Assembly (NCBI RefSeq): GCF_005938745.2
Contig: NZ_VCBX02000001.1
Coordinates: 4,664,501 to 4,728,500, forward strand
Length of the DNA stretch: 64,000 nt
Direction of reading: 5' to 3'
Source: Rhodococcus sp. KBS0724
GTDB lineage: Bacteria; Actinomycetota; Actinomycetes; Mycobacteriales; Mycobacteriaceae
This document shows, piece after piece, positions 26,584 through 35,741 of this stretch. Position numbers and translations under genes: made by a program. The number at the start of each line of letters is the position of its first letter. The first letter of the stretch is position 1. Below the pieces are notes generated by a model. It was given only the letters and a program-made list of their open reading frames with translations. It ran no database searches and had not been told where the DNA came from.

Positions 26584-27841
26584 CACCGGATTCTTCGATA
26601 CGGTTCGGCCCCTGATTCCCTTCGGTTTCGGGGGCCGAGCCGTTTTCCGCCAACTCAGTTGTCTGACGAGGCCGCATCTGCCACAACGCAACAATCGCCG
26701 CGGCGCTGACCAGGATGAAGCCCTCACGCAAGATCACACCGACCGGCACTAACAGCGTCGACGCGTCCATCAGCTGCTGTCCCATACTCGGTCCGCAGTA
26801 GATCACCACCAGAGCGGCCGCAAACACCGCAAAGCCTCGACGCGAACGCAGTCGGAACAATATCGTGACCGCCGCCGGAATCAGGTACACCCAGTGATGG
26901 ATCCAGCTGATCGGCGACAGAATCGGCGCACTCAACCCGACCACAAGTGCCGCGTCGACGCTGCGTCCGTCGAGATAGATCCGCCGTGAGATCCACAGCG
27001 CCACTGCGCCGACCAGCACGATCAACGGCATCACCACTGCATCCGTCCAGGAACCCATCGCCGCCAAAGTGCCTTGCAGTGATCCGTTACCCGAACTCGC
27101 AATCGCCTCGCCTGTCAGATCCACTCGGCCGCTGAGACTCCACACGACCTCGGTCCAGAAAGTCCTGCTCAGGGCCGGATCGACCAGTGCGGCAGCAATA
27201 GTGGCAGCGGCAGCACCCACCGAACTCCAGATCGCCAGTCGCCATTGCCGTGTCACCAGGAAATAGACGATGAACAATGCCGGGGTCAGCTTGACTGCGG
27301 TCGCAATGCCGATCAACAGTCCACGCGGGAAGTATCGGCCGAGAATCGAGTTGTCGCGGCGGGTGATGTCGAATAACACCAAACCCATCAACAGCAGATT
27401 TACCTGACCGAACGAAATGTGCGCGCTGACCGTCGGTGTCACCGACACCCCGATCAGAATTGCGGACATGACCAACGGCCGCAATCGAACCCACCTCGGA
27501 GTGAATCGCGCAACCGTCCACGCCACCACGAGAATGCACAACAGCGACCACAGAAGGTACGCGGTCCACCAGTCGAAAATCGCTGTCGGCCACAACAACA
27601 ACACCGCAAACGGCGTATAGGTAAACGGCATCCCCTCGGGCTCGATCAGCGGGCCGAACAGGTTCCCGGCATAGATGTCGCCTCCACCGGCAAACATCTC
27701 GGCGGCGTACCGGTACACAAGAAAATCGACAGGTTCGACGGCTCGTACGACGAACACCAGGTATGCCAACACCACGCATGCTGCCGTGAACATCGACGCG
27801 ATGGTTGTCGCAGTAACTAGTCGAGCTGAGGAGGCCGGCAC
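26567..27841 (-). CDS. GT87 (DUF2029) polyprenol-dependent mannosyltransferase-like protein
   Basis: A 424-aa integral membrane protein with about 10 helices. The GT-C style acidic motif PVDFLVYRYAAEMF occurs in the first loop, and GDIYAGNLFGPLIEPEGMPFTYTP follows. GT87 enzymes such as PimE add alpha-1,2-mannose to cell-envelope lipoglycans from polyprenyl-phosphomannose. The exact acceptor cannot be assigned. The tail overlaps the end of kshB. Confidence 0.83.
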   Translation of the reverse strand: MPASSARLVTATTIASMFTAACVVLAYLVFVVRAVEPVDFLVYRYAAEMFAGGGDIYAGNLFGPLIEPEGMPFTYTPFAVLLLWPTAIFDWWTAYLLWSLLCILVVAWTVARFTPRWVRLRPLVMSAILIGVSVTPTVSAHISFGQVNLLLMGLVLFDITRRDNSILGRYFPRGLLIGIATAVKLTPALFIVYFLVTRQWRLAIWSSVGAAAATIAAALVDPALSRTFWTEVVWSLSGRVDLTGEAIASSGNGSLQGTLAAMGSWTDAVVMPLIVLVGAVALWISRRIYLDGRSVDAALVVGLSAPILSPISWIHHWVYLIPAAVTILFRLRSRRGFAVFAAALVVIYCGPSMGQQLMDASTLLVPVGVILREGFILVSAAAIVALWQMRPRQTTELAENGSAPETEGNQGPNRIEESGVRTRS

Positions 27842-27876
27842 CCCTCGATCGTGTCACAGACCGTTACGACGCAGAC

Positions 27877-28623
27877 TCACACCGGCGCACGGAGCGATCG
27901 AAAGTGCGCGCGCTCCTCCACGCTCAGGTGCTCACACGCATAACTCAACGCGGTACGACCCATATCGTGCGCGTGTAACTCCAGGAATCCGGTCAGCAGA
28001 CCTCGGTCGACGCGTTTGCCCACCTCGCGCAGCATCCAACCCATCGCTTTCTGGGTCAGATCACGACGATCACCACAGACGGATGCTGCGAGCTCGAGGG
28101 TTGTCGACGCGTCACCTCGAGTGATGAAACCGTACGTCGTCAACAACGCCACGCGCCGACGCCACAGGTCGCCCGAAGCCGACAGCTCGAACACCAGACG
28201 TCGATCCCGATCGAATAACCATCCGCCGAGGATCTGACCAGCCGACGAATCGACCAGATCCCAGTTGTTCACCCGCCCCCGCTCCACCGCATCGAGATAG
28301 AACTCGGCGATCGTGCGCCGGGCTGCGTCGTCGAAAGACCGCTGCCTGCTTGCCTTCTCGAACTGCGTCACGAGAATCAACAGGCCGGCGAGGCGATGCT
28401 CGTGAACTTCACTGTCGAGCAGAACACGCACCTCGGTCAAGTCGAGATCGCTGAACCGTTTGACCACGGTCCGCGTTTTGGGCACCCGAACCCCGATGAA
28501 GACATCACCCTCGCCGTACTCCCCCGGCCCGGTTTTGAAGAACCGCTGCAGGTGAACGGCATCCTCCGGATCGGACAGCTCCGCCAACGCCTCGCACACC
28601 GCACGAGCACTCAGATCACCCAT
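27877..28623 (-). CDS. AlkD-like DNA alkylation repair protein
   Basis: A 248-aa all-helical HEAT-like protein. EYGEGDVFIGVRVPKTRTV, LDSEVHEHRLAGLLILV, WDLVDSSAGQILGGWL and LTQKAMGWMLREVGKR are the characteristic motifs of the AlkD/DNA alkylation repair glycosylase family, which removes bulky or cationic alkylpurines. It is a single gene with its own start at 28623. Confidence 0.9.
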   Translation of the reverse strand: MGDLSARAVCEALAELSDPEDAVHLQRFFKTGPGEYGEGDVFIGVRVPKTRTVVKRFSDLDLTEVRVLLDSEVHEHRLAGLLILVTQFEKASRQRSFDDAARRTIAEFYLDAVERGRVNNWDLVDSSAGQILGGWLFDRDRRLVFELSASGDLWRRRVALLTTYGFITRGDASTTLELAASVCGDRRDLTQKAMGWMLREVGKRVDRGLLTGFLELHAHDMGRTALSYACEHLSVEERAHFRSLRAPV

Positions 28624-28942
28624 GCCGACACGATCTCACAATTCACAGCGTCCTCACATGCGACGCCCCAGGTAAGCACAGCCCAGGCGACAACACTGAA
28701 ACCATGCTTACAACCGCACTGGCGTTCACCACGCTCACACTGATGGCACTCTCCGGCCACATCGCAGCCACCGCCCCACGCGGGCTGGTCGCGGCCCGCA
28801 CCTATGATCACAAATCTTGATACAAACCTCCACTGCGTACCGGTAACTGCAACCCGAATGCAATTGCCGGAGAGTTGAACTCGACCTCAGGAAGGCGTCT
28901 ACTCGAGAGTGAAGAAGTCCATTCGCTCGAGGAGGTTTCGCC
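28624..28942. other. Intergenic region between the AlkD-like and SPW genes
   Basis: This 319-bp region contains a possible 38-aa open frame at 28704-28820 and the Shine-Dalgarno of the SPW gene (GGAGG about 9 bases before 28943). No other structure was recognised. Confidence 0.4.
28704..28820 (+). CDS. Possible 38-aa membrane peptide
   Basis: A frame from ATG to TGA encodes a peptide with one hydrophobic stretch (residues 2-24, MLTTALAFTTLTLMALSG) and a basic end. It has no clear Shine-Dalgarno and no recognised family. It may be chance. Confidence 0.25.
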   Translation: MLTTALAFTTLTLMALSGHIAATAPRGLVAARTYDHKS

Positions 28943-29308
28943 ATGAAGTCGTGGAATCGAATGCAGGATGCCGTAGCCGTGGTTCTCGGTGTCTTTGCCG
29001 CACTGTCACCGATCTGGTTGACCACCAACGACCGGGCTATGTGGTCACTGATCGTCCTGGGTGTCCTCGTTGCACTCGCCGGCCTGGCTCACATGGCGCG
29101 ACCCGACATGGCCGTCGCCGACTATGCGATGGGTGTCTTCGGTGTTCTGATGTTCATCTCCCCCTGGGTCATGAACTTCCACGCCTTCGAAGGCGCAGCC
29201 TGGACAGCCTGGGTTGTCGGAGTCCTCACCGTAGTGGTGGCAGTCAGTGCGATGCCGGTGATGAGCGCCAGATTGCATCACGGCGATCACGGAGTGGCCG
29301 CCCATTAG
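28943..29308 (+). CDS. SPW-repeat membrane protein
   Basis: A 121-aa protein with four predicted helices and two SPW repeats: LSPIWLTT in the first helix pair and ISPWVMNFH in the second. SPW proteins are small bacterial membrane proteins without known function. A GGAGG Shine-Dalgarno precedes the ATG. The stop codon lies inside a 30-bp tandem duplication. Confidence 0.85.
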   Translation: MKSWNRMQDAVAVVLGVFAALSPIWLTTNDRAMWSLIVLGVLVALAGLAHMARPDMAVADYAMGVFGVLMFISPWVMNFHAFEGAAWTAWVVGVLTVVVAVSAMPVMSARLHHGDHGVAAH

Positions 29309-29343
29309 AGCAGTGATCACGGAGTGGCCGCCCATTAGAGCAG
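29285..29343. repeat. 30-bp tandem duplication at the end of the SPW gene
   Basis: A 30-bp unit beginning GATCACGGAGTGGCC occurs at 29285-29314 and again, identical over 29 bases, at 29315-29343. The first copy carries the SPW gene's last codons and TAG stop; the second is just past it. Identity indicates a recent slippage-type duplication. Confidence 0.9.
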
Positions 29344-29356
29344 CATCACTGGGTGA

Positions 29357-30124
29357 TCAGGCCCTGACTGCTCCCAGCAACCGCCCGGCGTCGAATGCTT
29401 CGGCGCTGGGCGGAAGGCTGCCGGGGCGTCCGCTCACAAACACCTCGACAGTCCCGGAACCGGCAGGGGCGTCCATCGCGGCTGCGTCGATCCGGCGCAG
29501 TGTCTGCCTGGCGACGGCTTCGGCGCTGTCGAAGAGCAGGACGCCTTCGGGTAGCGCGGCAACAATTTCGTCCCGCAGCAACGGGTAGTGGGTGCAGCCC
29601 AGAACAACACCTTGCACGCCCTCTGGCGTCCGGGCGGCGGCATCGCCGATCGCGGCCAACGCGCCCGCTCGGTCGCCCCGGTCGATGGCGTCGGCCAAGC
29701 CGTGGCACGCGACGCCGACCACCTCGGATCCATCAGCGAACTCCGCGATCAGATCTGCCTGATAGCGGCTGGCCGTGGTGGCCGCCGTAGCCCAGATCGC
29801 CACCGACTCACATGCGGCGGCCGCTGGTTTGATCGCCGGTACCGTTCCGATTACCGGAATATCTGGCCCGACCAGCTCACGGACCTGCTCGAGCGCCGTC
29901 ACACTCGCCGTGTTGCACGGCAGCACGATGACCTGCGCGCCCCGGTCGAGGCTTCGCTGCGCTGCGCCCAGCACCCGATCGATCACCCACGGCACCGGCT
30001 TCGGCCCCCATGGTGCGCCGTCAGGATCCAAGGACAGCACCAGATCCAGTTCGGGACGCAGGCGGCGAAGCCAGGCGGAAGTCGGGAGCAAACCTAGTCC
30101 CGAGTCGATGAGCGCAACGATCAC
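29357..30124 (-). CDS. Glutamate racemase homologue (Asp/Glu racemase family)
   Basis: A 255-aa MurI-like protein. Both catalytic cysteines are present: C70 in LPCNTAS and C177 in LGCTHYPLL. The usual N-terminal DSGVGGL is DSGLGLL here, and the protein is slightly short. It may supply D-glutamate for peptidoglycan, but a second, standard murI elsewhere in the genome is likely, so a different amino acid or specialised role is possible. It is preceded by no close neighbour on its strand. Confidence 0.82.
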   Translation of the reverse strand: MIVALIDSGLGLLPTSAWLRRLRPELDLVLSLDPDGAPWGPKPVPWVIDRVLGAAQRSLDRGAQVIVLPCNTASVTALEQVRELVGPDIPVIGTVPAIKPAAAACESVAIWATAATTASRYQADLIAEFADGSEVVGVACHGLADAIDRGDRAGALAAIGDAAARTPEGVQGVVLGCTHYPLLRDEIVAALPEGVLLFDSAEAVARQTLRRIDAAAMDAPAGSGTVEVFVSGRPGSLPPSAEAFDAGRLLGAVRA

Positions 30125-30187
30125 CGAACAAATCTAGCGTCCCGAACCCGCCCTGGCCGCATCAGCTCACACGCGGCGTCCATCAAC

Positions 30188-31366
30188 TCACACTGCTGCG
30201 GCTTCCAGCACCTCGGCGATCGGAGTTCCCGCAGCGATCTTCGCGCGCATCTTCATCACAGCCGCAGGACTGCCGCAACCGACCACAGCTGCCAGCACTC
30301 CGTCACGCTCGTAGTACGCGACGAATTTGCGGCCGTCGTCCTTGACGATATGCACCTGATCCGTGGGTGACACAGTTCCCAGAGCCTGAATCTTCACGTC
30401 GAATTGATCGCTCCAGAAGTACGGAACCTGCGCGGGTGCATTCGGGTCGCCTGTCCCGGTCAATGCTCCGGCAAGAACCTTCGCCTGGTCCCCGGCGTTG
30501 CTCCAATGTTCGACGCGCTTGCGATTTTCCCCGATCGTCCACGCGGCGACGTCACCGATCGCCCACACGTTCTCGACGCTTGTCCGGCCCACCGCGTCGC
30601 ACAGCACGCCGTTGCCGAGTTCGATTCCTGAATCTGCGAGCCAGTCCGTCACCGGCAATGATCCGACGCCGATGGCAACCACGTCGACCGCAATTTCGGA
30701 ACCGTCACCGAGTACAGCGGTGTCGACGACGCCGTCGCCTGACAGAGTCTCCAGCCCGACACCAACCCGGACGTCGATGCCGGCGTCGCGGTGCAGTCGC
30801 TCGACCAGGGCTCCCACCGTCGTGCCGAGTACCGATGCAAGCGGTGTCGCCTGCGGCTCGAGCAGGACGACGTCAACGCCGTGCGACTTCATGCTCGACG
30901 CCAACTCGCAGCCGATGAAGCCTGCTCCGACGATCAGCGCTCGCTTGCCAGGCGCAAGATCCGCGCGCAGAGCAAGTGCTTCCTCGATGGAGCGCAGCAC
31001 GTGCACACCCGACAGCTCAGGCAGACCGCCGATGCGCCGGGGGGTCAGTCCCGTGGCGATAATCAGATCGTCGTACGTCAGCTCCGAACCGTCGGCAAAC
31101 GTGACGGTCTTGGACGCGGTATCCACCGACTGCGCTGGGGAACCGAGCTTCAAGTCGATCGCATTCTCGGTGAAGAACTCCGCCGGACGCAGAGTCGTCT
31201 CGTCCTTGTCTCCGCGGATGACTTCCTTGGACAGCGGCGGACGGTCGTACGGCAGATGTACCTCACCACCGGCGAGCACTATCTCACCCTCGAAACCGAC
31301 TCGCCGCAGCTCCTCCGCGGCTCGTAGCCCCGACAAACCTGCGCCCACGATCACAATCCGTGCCAC
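30188..31366 (-). CDS. FAD-dependent ferredoxin/rubredoxin reductase-like protein
   Basis: A 392-aa pyridine-nucleotide disulfide-type flavoprotein. ARIVIVGAGLSGLRAAEELRR binds FAD, IVGAGFIGCELASSM binds NAD, NVWAIGDVAAW closes the FAD site, and a C-terminal Reductase_C domain holds VAYYERDGVLAAVVGC. Such proteins reduce ferredoxins of P450 or Rieske oxygenases. No oxygenase or ferredoxin gene is next to it. The GTG at 31366 is chosen over one at 31396, because the FAD strand begins right after it. Confidence 0.86.
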   Translation of the reverse strand: MARIVIVGAGLSGLRAAEELRRVGFEGEIVLAGGEVHLPYDRPPLSKEVIRGDKDETTLRPAEFFTENAIDLKLGSPAQSVDTASKTVTFADGSELTYDDLIIATGLTPRRIGGLPELSGVHVLRSIEEALALRADLAPGKRALIVGAGFIGCELASSMKSHGVDVVLLEPQATPLASVLGTTVGALVERLHRDAGIDVRVGVGLETLSGDGVVDTAVLGDGSEIAVDVVAIGVGSLPVTDWLADSGIELGNGVLCDAVGRTSVENVWAIGDVAAWTIGENRKRVEHWSNAGDQAKVLAGALTGTGDPNAPAQVPYFWSDQFDVKIQALGTVSPTDQVHIVKDDGRKFVAYYERDGVLAAVVGCGSPAAVMKMRAKIAAGTPIAEVLEAAAV

Positions 31367-31553
31367 CACACACCCACCCGTCTGTTCTTGCGTCACTATC
31401 GGCGCTCACTATGAGAGCCGTCACGTCTTCACGTCAGACTCTGTCATACCAAATTCGGACGTAAGCGTGGTGCACCCGCTGACAAGCAGCGGTTGTCACT
31501 AGAGTTGAGGGCAGGTGAGACGCACACACTGAAACTCGAGCAGGGAGCACAGT

Positions 31554-32018
31554 ATGACCAGCGATTCCAGTGGAAGCAGTAGCGTCCAGTTCGGCGCGGA
31601 CGGTGGCGCCGCGCTCCACAGCACACAGGGCAAAACGATCATCGCCGACGCCGTCGTCGCCAAGATCGCCGGCATCGCCACCCGCGAGATCAACGGCGTC
31701 TACGACGTCGGCGGGGGTACCGCACGCGCTGTCGGCGCACTCCGCGACCGCATCCCCGGCGCGCGCGTCAATCACGCCCAGGGCGTGGCTGTCGAGGTCG
31801 GCGAGAAGCAGGCCGCGATCGACATCGGAATCGTCGCCGAATACGGCGTCGCGCTCCACGAGTTGGCGCTCGGAATCAGGCGCAACGTCATAGCTGCAGT
31901 CGAAAGAATGACCGGCCTCGAAGTCACCGAAGTCAACATCACCGTCTTCGACGTGATGCTCTTCGGCGAAGCCGAGAACCCGGGCACCGAGCCGGAAGCG
32001 AAGCCGAGAGTTCAGTGA
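31554..32018 (+). CDS. Asp23/Gls24 family envelope stress protein
   Basis: A 154-aa Asp23-domain protein. TIIADAVVAKIAGIATREINGVYDVGG and VTEVNITVFDVMLF are the family signatures. These proteins attach to the membrane through an AmaP partner and are linked with cell-envelope stress. It is the first gene of a five-gene operon and its stop overlaps the next start. Confidence 0.9.
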   Translation: MTSDSSGSSSVQFGADGGAALHSTQGKTIIADAVVAKIAGIATREINGVYDVGGGTARAVGALRDRIPGARVNHAQGVAVEVGEKQAAIDIGIVAEYGVALHELALGIRRNVIAAVERMTGLEVTEVNITVFDVMLFGEAENPGTEPEAKPRVQ

Positions 32019-32344
32019 GCGGTACCGACCGGATCGATCTCGGTAAGGCAGCCGAAACCGTTGCCGACGCCGCGCTGGCAGTTCACGGCGTTGCCGCACT
32101 GCACGGCGGCGAGTTCGGCGAAGTCGGAACCTACCTCCCCGGCAAACGCCTCACGGGCGTCGTCATCGACGAAACCGGTTGCAACGTACACATATCCGTG
32201 ACTTACCCGGCAAACGTCGTGACTGTCGCGCAGCAAGTCCGCGACGCGGTCGGGAAGGTCATCGACTTACCGATCACCGTCACCGTCGGCGACGTCAGCC
32301 ACCCTGACGATCAAGGCGCACCCCTCATCGAAGAAAGGAACTGA
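32015..32344 (+). CDS. Small Asp23-like protein
   Basis: A 109-aa protein starting at a GTG that overlaps the previous stop (GTGA). It has a shortened Asp23-like pattern: VADAALAVHGVAALHGGEFGEVGTYLPGKRLTGV, then VAQQVRDAVGKVIDLPITVTVGDV. It probably binds its larger relatives. Function is inferred from operon context. Confidence 0.8.
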   Translation: MSGTDRIDLGKAAETVADAALAVHGVAALHGGEFGEVGTYLPGKRLTGVVIDETGCNVHISVTYPANVVTVAQQVRDAVGKVIDLPITVTVGDVSHPDDQGAPLIEERN

Positions 32345-32345
32345 T

Positions 32346-32525
32346 GTGAACAGCACGACAGTCGGCCTGCTGGTCGGTCTGCTTCTCGCCCTCGCCGGAA
32401 TTCTGGGCGGATTCAGCGGATTCCTCTTCGCGGTCCTCCTCGGCGCAGCCGGTATGGCGATCGGCGCCCACCGCGACGGCCACCTCGACCTCGGCGCAAT
32501 CCTCCGAAGCCGTGGCCGTGGCTGA
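32346..32525 (+). CDS. DUF2273-like small membrane protein
   Basis: A 59-aa protein from a GTG at 32346, 1 bp past the previous stop. It has two hydrophobic segments (about 5-20 and 24-40) around a glycine-rich turn (GILGGFSGF) and a charged tail (HRDGHLDLGAILRSRGRG). DUF2273 proteins accompany Asp23 and AmaP in Gram-positives, which matches this operon. The stop overlaps the next gene's start region. Confidence 0.78.
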   Translation: MNSTTVGLLVGLLLALAGILGGFSGFLFAVLLGAAGMAIGAHRDGHLDLGAILRSRGRG

Positions 32526-33525
32526 GTCCACACCACCCGCCCCGTCGACGCCGGGCACGTCACAACCCGGTCCCGTCGAACGCGAGGTCGATCCCGGCCT
32601 TCGCGGCGTACTGGTCATCAAAGACCGTGCGATGTCGAAAATCGCCACAGCCGCCGCGATCACAGTCCCCGGAGTTGTCCGGCAAACCGGTGGACTCAGC
32701 AAGTTGACCGGACGAGAACTACCGCGGGCCGACATCGCGACGGGCTCCGACGCCGTATCCGTCAATCTCTTCCTTGCGGTCAACTGGCCATGCTCCGTTG
32801 TCGATCTGACAGGCCGCGTGCACCACGAGGTCGCCACGAGCGTCGAGTCTCTCACCGGTTACCCGCTGCACGAAATGAATGTCCTGATCGCCGCAACCGC
32901 CGCCCCCGAGGACGGGGACGTCTCGGGGATCACCACCCCCGAAGACACTGCCGAGCAACCGGTTTCGCAGTGGACTCCCCCTCGCGCGCCTGCCGCCGCA
33001 CCCGCCGCAGCGGTCTCGGCAGTAGTGATCGCATTCGGACTACTCGCGCTTGCTTTTGTGGTCTCGCGTGAATGGTTCATCAATCGTGGCACCTTCGAAT
33101 CCGCGCCGTGGATCGCGAACTCGGTTGAATGGGCATCACGATTGCACTGGCAGACGTGGCTGTTGCCGACGGCGATCGCAGCAGTCGTCGCCGGAGTTGT
33201 CCTGATCATGACGGCCCTGAAGCGACGCGCCAAAACTCATGTGCCGCTCGGTAACCCGAACGCCGGCACGGTCTGGATGCGCCCAACGGACATCGCCCGC
33301 ATGTGTAGCGGGCAGGCCGCTACGGTGCCCGGCGTCGAACGCGCCCACACCACGGTCGACCGCAAACATGCCAAGGTCCATATCGATACCGTCGGCGGGG
33401 ATCGGGACACGCTGATCGCGGCAGTCGAAACAGCGGTTCAACCACACCTCGACGTCCTGCAGCGTCCCGTACGTCTGACCGTTCTCGCCCGCGAAATCGC
33501 AGCAAGACAGAAGGTCGAATCGTGA
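32512..33525 (+). CDS. Asp23 domain + DUF6286 membrane protein
   Basis: A 337-aa fusion. An N-terminal Asp23 domain (about 30-130) shows AMSKIATAAAITVPGVVR and LTGYPLHEMNVLI. Two helices follow (about 165-185 and 215-235), then a C-terminal domain with GVERAHTTVDRKHAKVHI. It joins in one chain the Asp23 and membrane anchor functions that are separate in Firmicutes. Start is GTG 32512 or GTG 32518, inside the end of the upstream gene. Confidence 0.82.
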   Translation: MAVAESTPPAPSTPGTSQPGPVEREVDPGLRGVLVIKDRAMSKIATAAAITVPGVVRQTGGLSKLTGRELPRADIATGSDAVSVNLFLAVNWPCSVVDLTGRVHHEVATSVESLTGYPLHEMNVLIAATAAPEDGDVSGITTPEDTAEQPVSQWTPPRAPAAAPAAAVSAVVIAFGLLALAFVVSREWFINRGTFESAPWIANSVEWASRLHWQTWLLPTAIAAVVAGVVLIMTALKRRAKTHVPLGNPNAGTVWMRPTDIARMCSGQAATVPGVERAHTTVDRKHAKVHIDTVGGDRDTLIAAVETAVQPHLDVLQRPVRLTVLAREIAARQKVES

Positions 33526-34085
33526 ACCGCTACATTGCTGGGCTCGACCGAATTGTTGTGCTGATCATCGGCATCGCCCTCGTCGTGGCCGGCGCATACA
33601 TCATTGCCTGGGATGCCGGTGTCCGCCTGATCCGGACGTGGGTATCACGGCTGGACCGGCCGACACTCCTCGGAATTCCCGAGCAACCCTGGTGGCATTG
33701 GGTTCTCACCGGAACTTTTGTTTTCTGCGTTGTTGCCGGATTCGGCTTGCTGTACCTCAATTTACGACTGCGCCGCGCCCGAGCAGTGACACTGCGACAT
33801 GCCGAATCCGGCACCGACATCAGTGTTGATCTCGGTCCGATCGCCGATGGTGTTGCAGCTGAACTCGCACAATTGCCCGGCGTCCGCACCACCAAAGGAC
33901 GAGCCACCGTAGACCGTGGACTGCCGACACTCTCCGTCGTGGTCAACGCCGATCCCGGAATCAACGTCGTCGACTTCACCACCCGCGCCGAGGAAATCGC
34001 GTCGGCTACGCGCAGAAATCTTGACGGTTCGGATGTTGCAGTGCAGGTTCTACTCCATCTCGACCGGGTGGACGCGGCAAGCTGA
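33522..34085 (+). CDS. AmaP-like alkaline shock membrane anchor protein
   Basis: A 187-aa protein with two N-terminal helices (about 10-30 and 62-82) and a soluble C-terminal domain (VAAELAQLPGVRTTKGRATVDRG) resembling the Asp23-interacting part of AmaP. Its GTG start overlaps the previous stop (GTGA). It is the last gene of the Asp23 operon. Confidence 0.8.
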   Translation: MNRYIAGLDRIVVLIIGIALVVAGAYIIAWDAGVRLIRTWVSRLDRPTLLGIPEQPWWHWVLTGTFVFCVVAGFGLLYLNLRLRRARAVTLRHAESGTDISVDLGPIADGVAAELAQLPGVRTTKGRATVDRGLPTLSVVVNADPGINVVDFTTRAEEIASATRRNLDGSDVAVQVLLHLDRVDAAS

Positions 34086-34093
34086 TCCGCCCG

Positions 34094-34201
34094 TCACATA
34101 CCTGAGCCGCCGGAGAGCATACCGATCGTCAGGAGGATGCCTCCGACAATTCCCACCAGTGGACTGTTGCTGTTGAGCAGCCAGTCGTTCAGTGATCCCA
34201 T
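34094..34201 (-). CDS. 35-aa hydrophobic microprotein
   Basis: From ATG 34201 a strong AAAGAGG Shine-Dalgarno lies 7 bases upstream. The product is a short amphipathic start (MGSLNDWLLNSNSPL) followed by one membrane helix (VGIVGGILLTIGMLSGG). It belongs to no family I recognise. It is convergent with the Asp23 operon, 8 bp from the AmaP stop. The ribosome site and helix make it more credible than chance. Confidence 0.6.
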   Translation of the reverse strand: MGSLNDWLLNSNSPLVGIVGGILLTIGMLSGGSGM

Positions 34202-34323
34202 GGAATACCTCTTTCCGGTTTTGATCGGTTGACCGGCCGAGCATATCGACAGATAGAGTCCGATATGTCACTTCCGTGAACCTGGGGGCCGGAAACACCA
34301 GAAGTACAACACCGGAAACACAG

Positions 34324-34363
34324 AAAAGGCGCTCACTCCCCGTAAAGGGAATGAGCGCCTTTT
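34324..34363 (-). terminator. Terminator of the str operon (after tuf)
   Basis: A long stem of AAAAGGCGCTCA pairing with TGAGCGCCTTTT, extended by CTCCC/GGGAA-type pairs around a short loop, ends in a T run on the minus strand. It lies 37 bp past the tuf stop. The T run on both flanks would let it work in both directions. Confidence 0.88.
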
Positions 34364-34399
34364 CTTGCGTGCTATGAATCAGCTAGCAAGACAAGAGTC

Positions 34400-35590
34400 T
34401 CACTTGATGATCTTGGCAACCTTGCCGGCGCCGACCGTACGGCCGCCTTCGCGAATTGCGAAGCGCAGGCCCTCGTCCATGGCGACAGGCTGGATGAGCT
34501 TGACGGACATCTCGGTGTTGTCACCGGGCATGACCATCTCGGTGCCCTCAGGCAGCGTCACAACGCCCGTAACGTCCGTGGTACGGAAGTAGAACTGCGG
34601 GCGGTAGTTGTTGAAGAACGGGGTGTGGCGGCCGCCCTCGTCCTTCGACAGGATGTATGCCTGGCCCTCGAACTCCGTGTGGGGAGTCGTGGTGCCCGGC
34701 TTGACGACAACCTGTCCACGCTCGACATCTTCGCGCTTGATGCCACGAACGAGCAGTCCGACGTTGTCGCCGGCCTGGCCCGAGTCGAGCAGCTTGCGGA
34801 ACATTTCGATGCCCGTGACGGTGGTCTTGGTGGAGGTCTCCTTGATGCCGACGATCTCCACCTCCTCGTTCACGTTGACAACGCCACGCTCGATACGACC
34901 GGTGACAACGGTGCCACGGCCGGTGATCGTGAAGACATCCTCGACGGGCATGAGGAAGGGCTTCTCGGTCTCACGAACCGGAGTCGGGATGGACTCGTCG
35001 ACAGCAGCCATGAGGTCGAGGATGGACTGGGTCCACTTCGGGTCGCCCTCGAGTGCCTTGAGTGCCGAGATCGGGATGACCGGGGCGTCCTCGTCGAATT
35101 CCTGAGCGGCCAGCAGTTCGCGGACCTCCATCTCGACGAGCTCGAGGATCTCTTCGTCGTCAACCATGTCGGCCTTGTTCAGGGCGACGAGGATGTACGG
35201 AACGCCAACCTGGCGAGCGAGCAGGACATGCTCGCGCGTCTGGGGCATCGGGCCATCGGTGGCTGCAACGACGAGGATAGCGCCGTCCATCTGAGCCGCG
35301 CCGGTGATCATGTTCTTGATGTAGTCGGCGTGACCCGGTGCATCGACGTGCGCGTAGTGGCGCTTGTCCGTCTGGTACTCAACATGCGAGATGTTGATCG
35401 TGATGCCGCGAGCCTTTTCCTCGGGAGCCTTGTCGATCTGATCGAAAGCCGAAGCCTCGTTCAGGTCGGGGTAAGCATCCGCAAGCACCTTGGTGATGGC
35501 CGCCGTCGTCGTGGTCTTGCCGTGGTCGACGTGACCGATGGTGCCGATGTTCACGTGCGGCTTCGTCCGCTCGAACTTCGCCTTCGCCAC
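34400..35590 (-). CDS. tuf: Elongation factor Tu
   Basis: A 396-aa GTPase that delivers aminoacyl-tRNA to the ribosome. The P loop is [11 protein letters not shown], the effector region is [16 protein letters not shown] is G3 and NKAD is G4; domains 2 and 3 follow ([21 protein letters not shown]). Length and sequence are typical. It is the last gene of the str operon, 151 bp after fusA, and is followed by a strong terminator. Confidence 0.99.
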   Translation of the reverse strand: MAKAKFERTKPHVNIGTIGHVDHGKTTTTAAITKVLADAYPDLNEASAFDQIDKAPEEKARGITINISHVEYQTDKRHYAHVDAPGHADYIKNMITGAAQMDGAILVVAATDGPMPQTREHVLLARQVGVPYILVALNKADMVDDEEILELVEMEVRELLAAQEFDEDAPVIPISALKALEGDPKWTQSILDLMAAVDESIPTPVRETEKPFLMPVEDVFTITGRGTVVTGRIERGVVNVNEEVEIVGIKETSTKTTVTGIEMFRKLLDSGQAGDNVGLLVRGIKREDVERGQVVVKPGTTTPHTEFEGQAYILSKDEGGRHTPFFNNYRPQFYFRTTDVTGVVTLPEGTEMVMPGDNTEMSVKLIQPVAMDEGLRFAIREGGRTVGAGKVAKIIK

Positions 35591-35741
35591 TTTGTGTCCT
35601 CCTGGACTGATAATTGCTTGCCGTATGCAGCAGTGCGGTTGGTTATTACTTGGTCGTGCTTCGTGCCGAAAGCAACCGAGGTTACTTACCGGCGCGGGCT
35701 GGGGAGCTCGCGGTAATTACTGCTGACGCAGTACTTACTAC

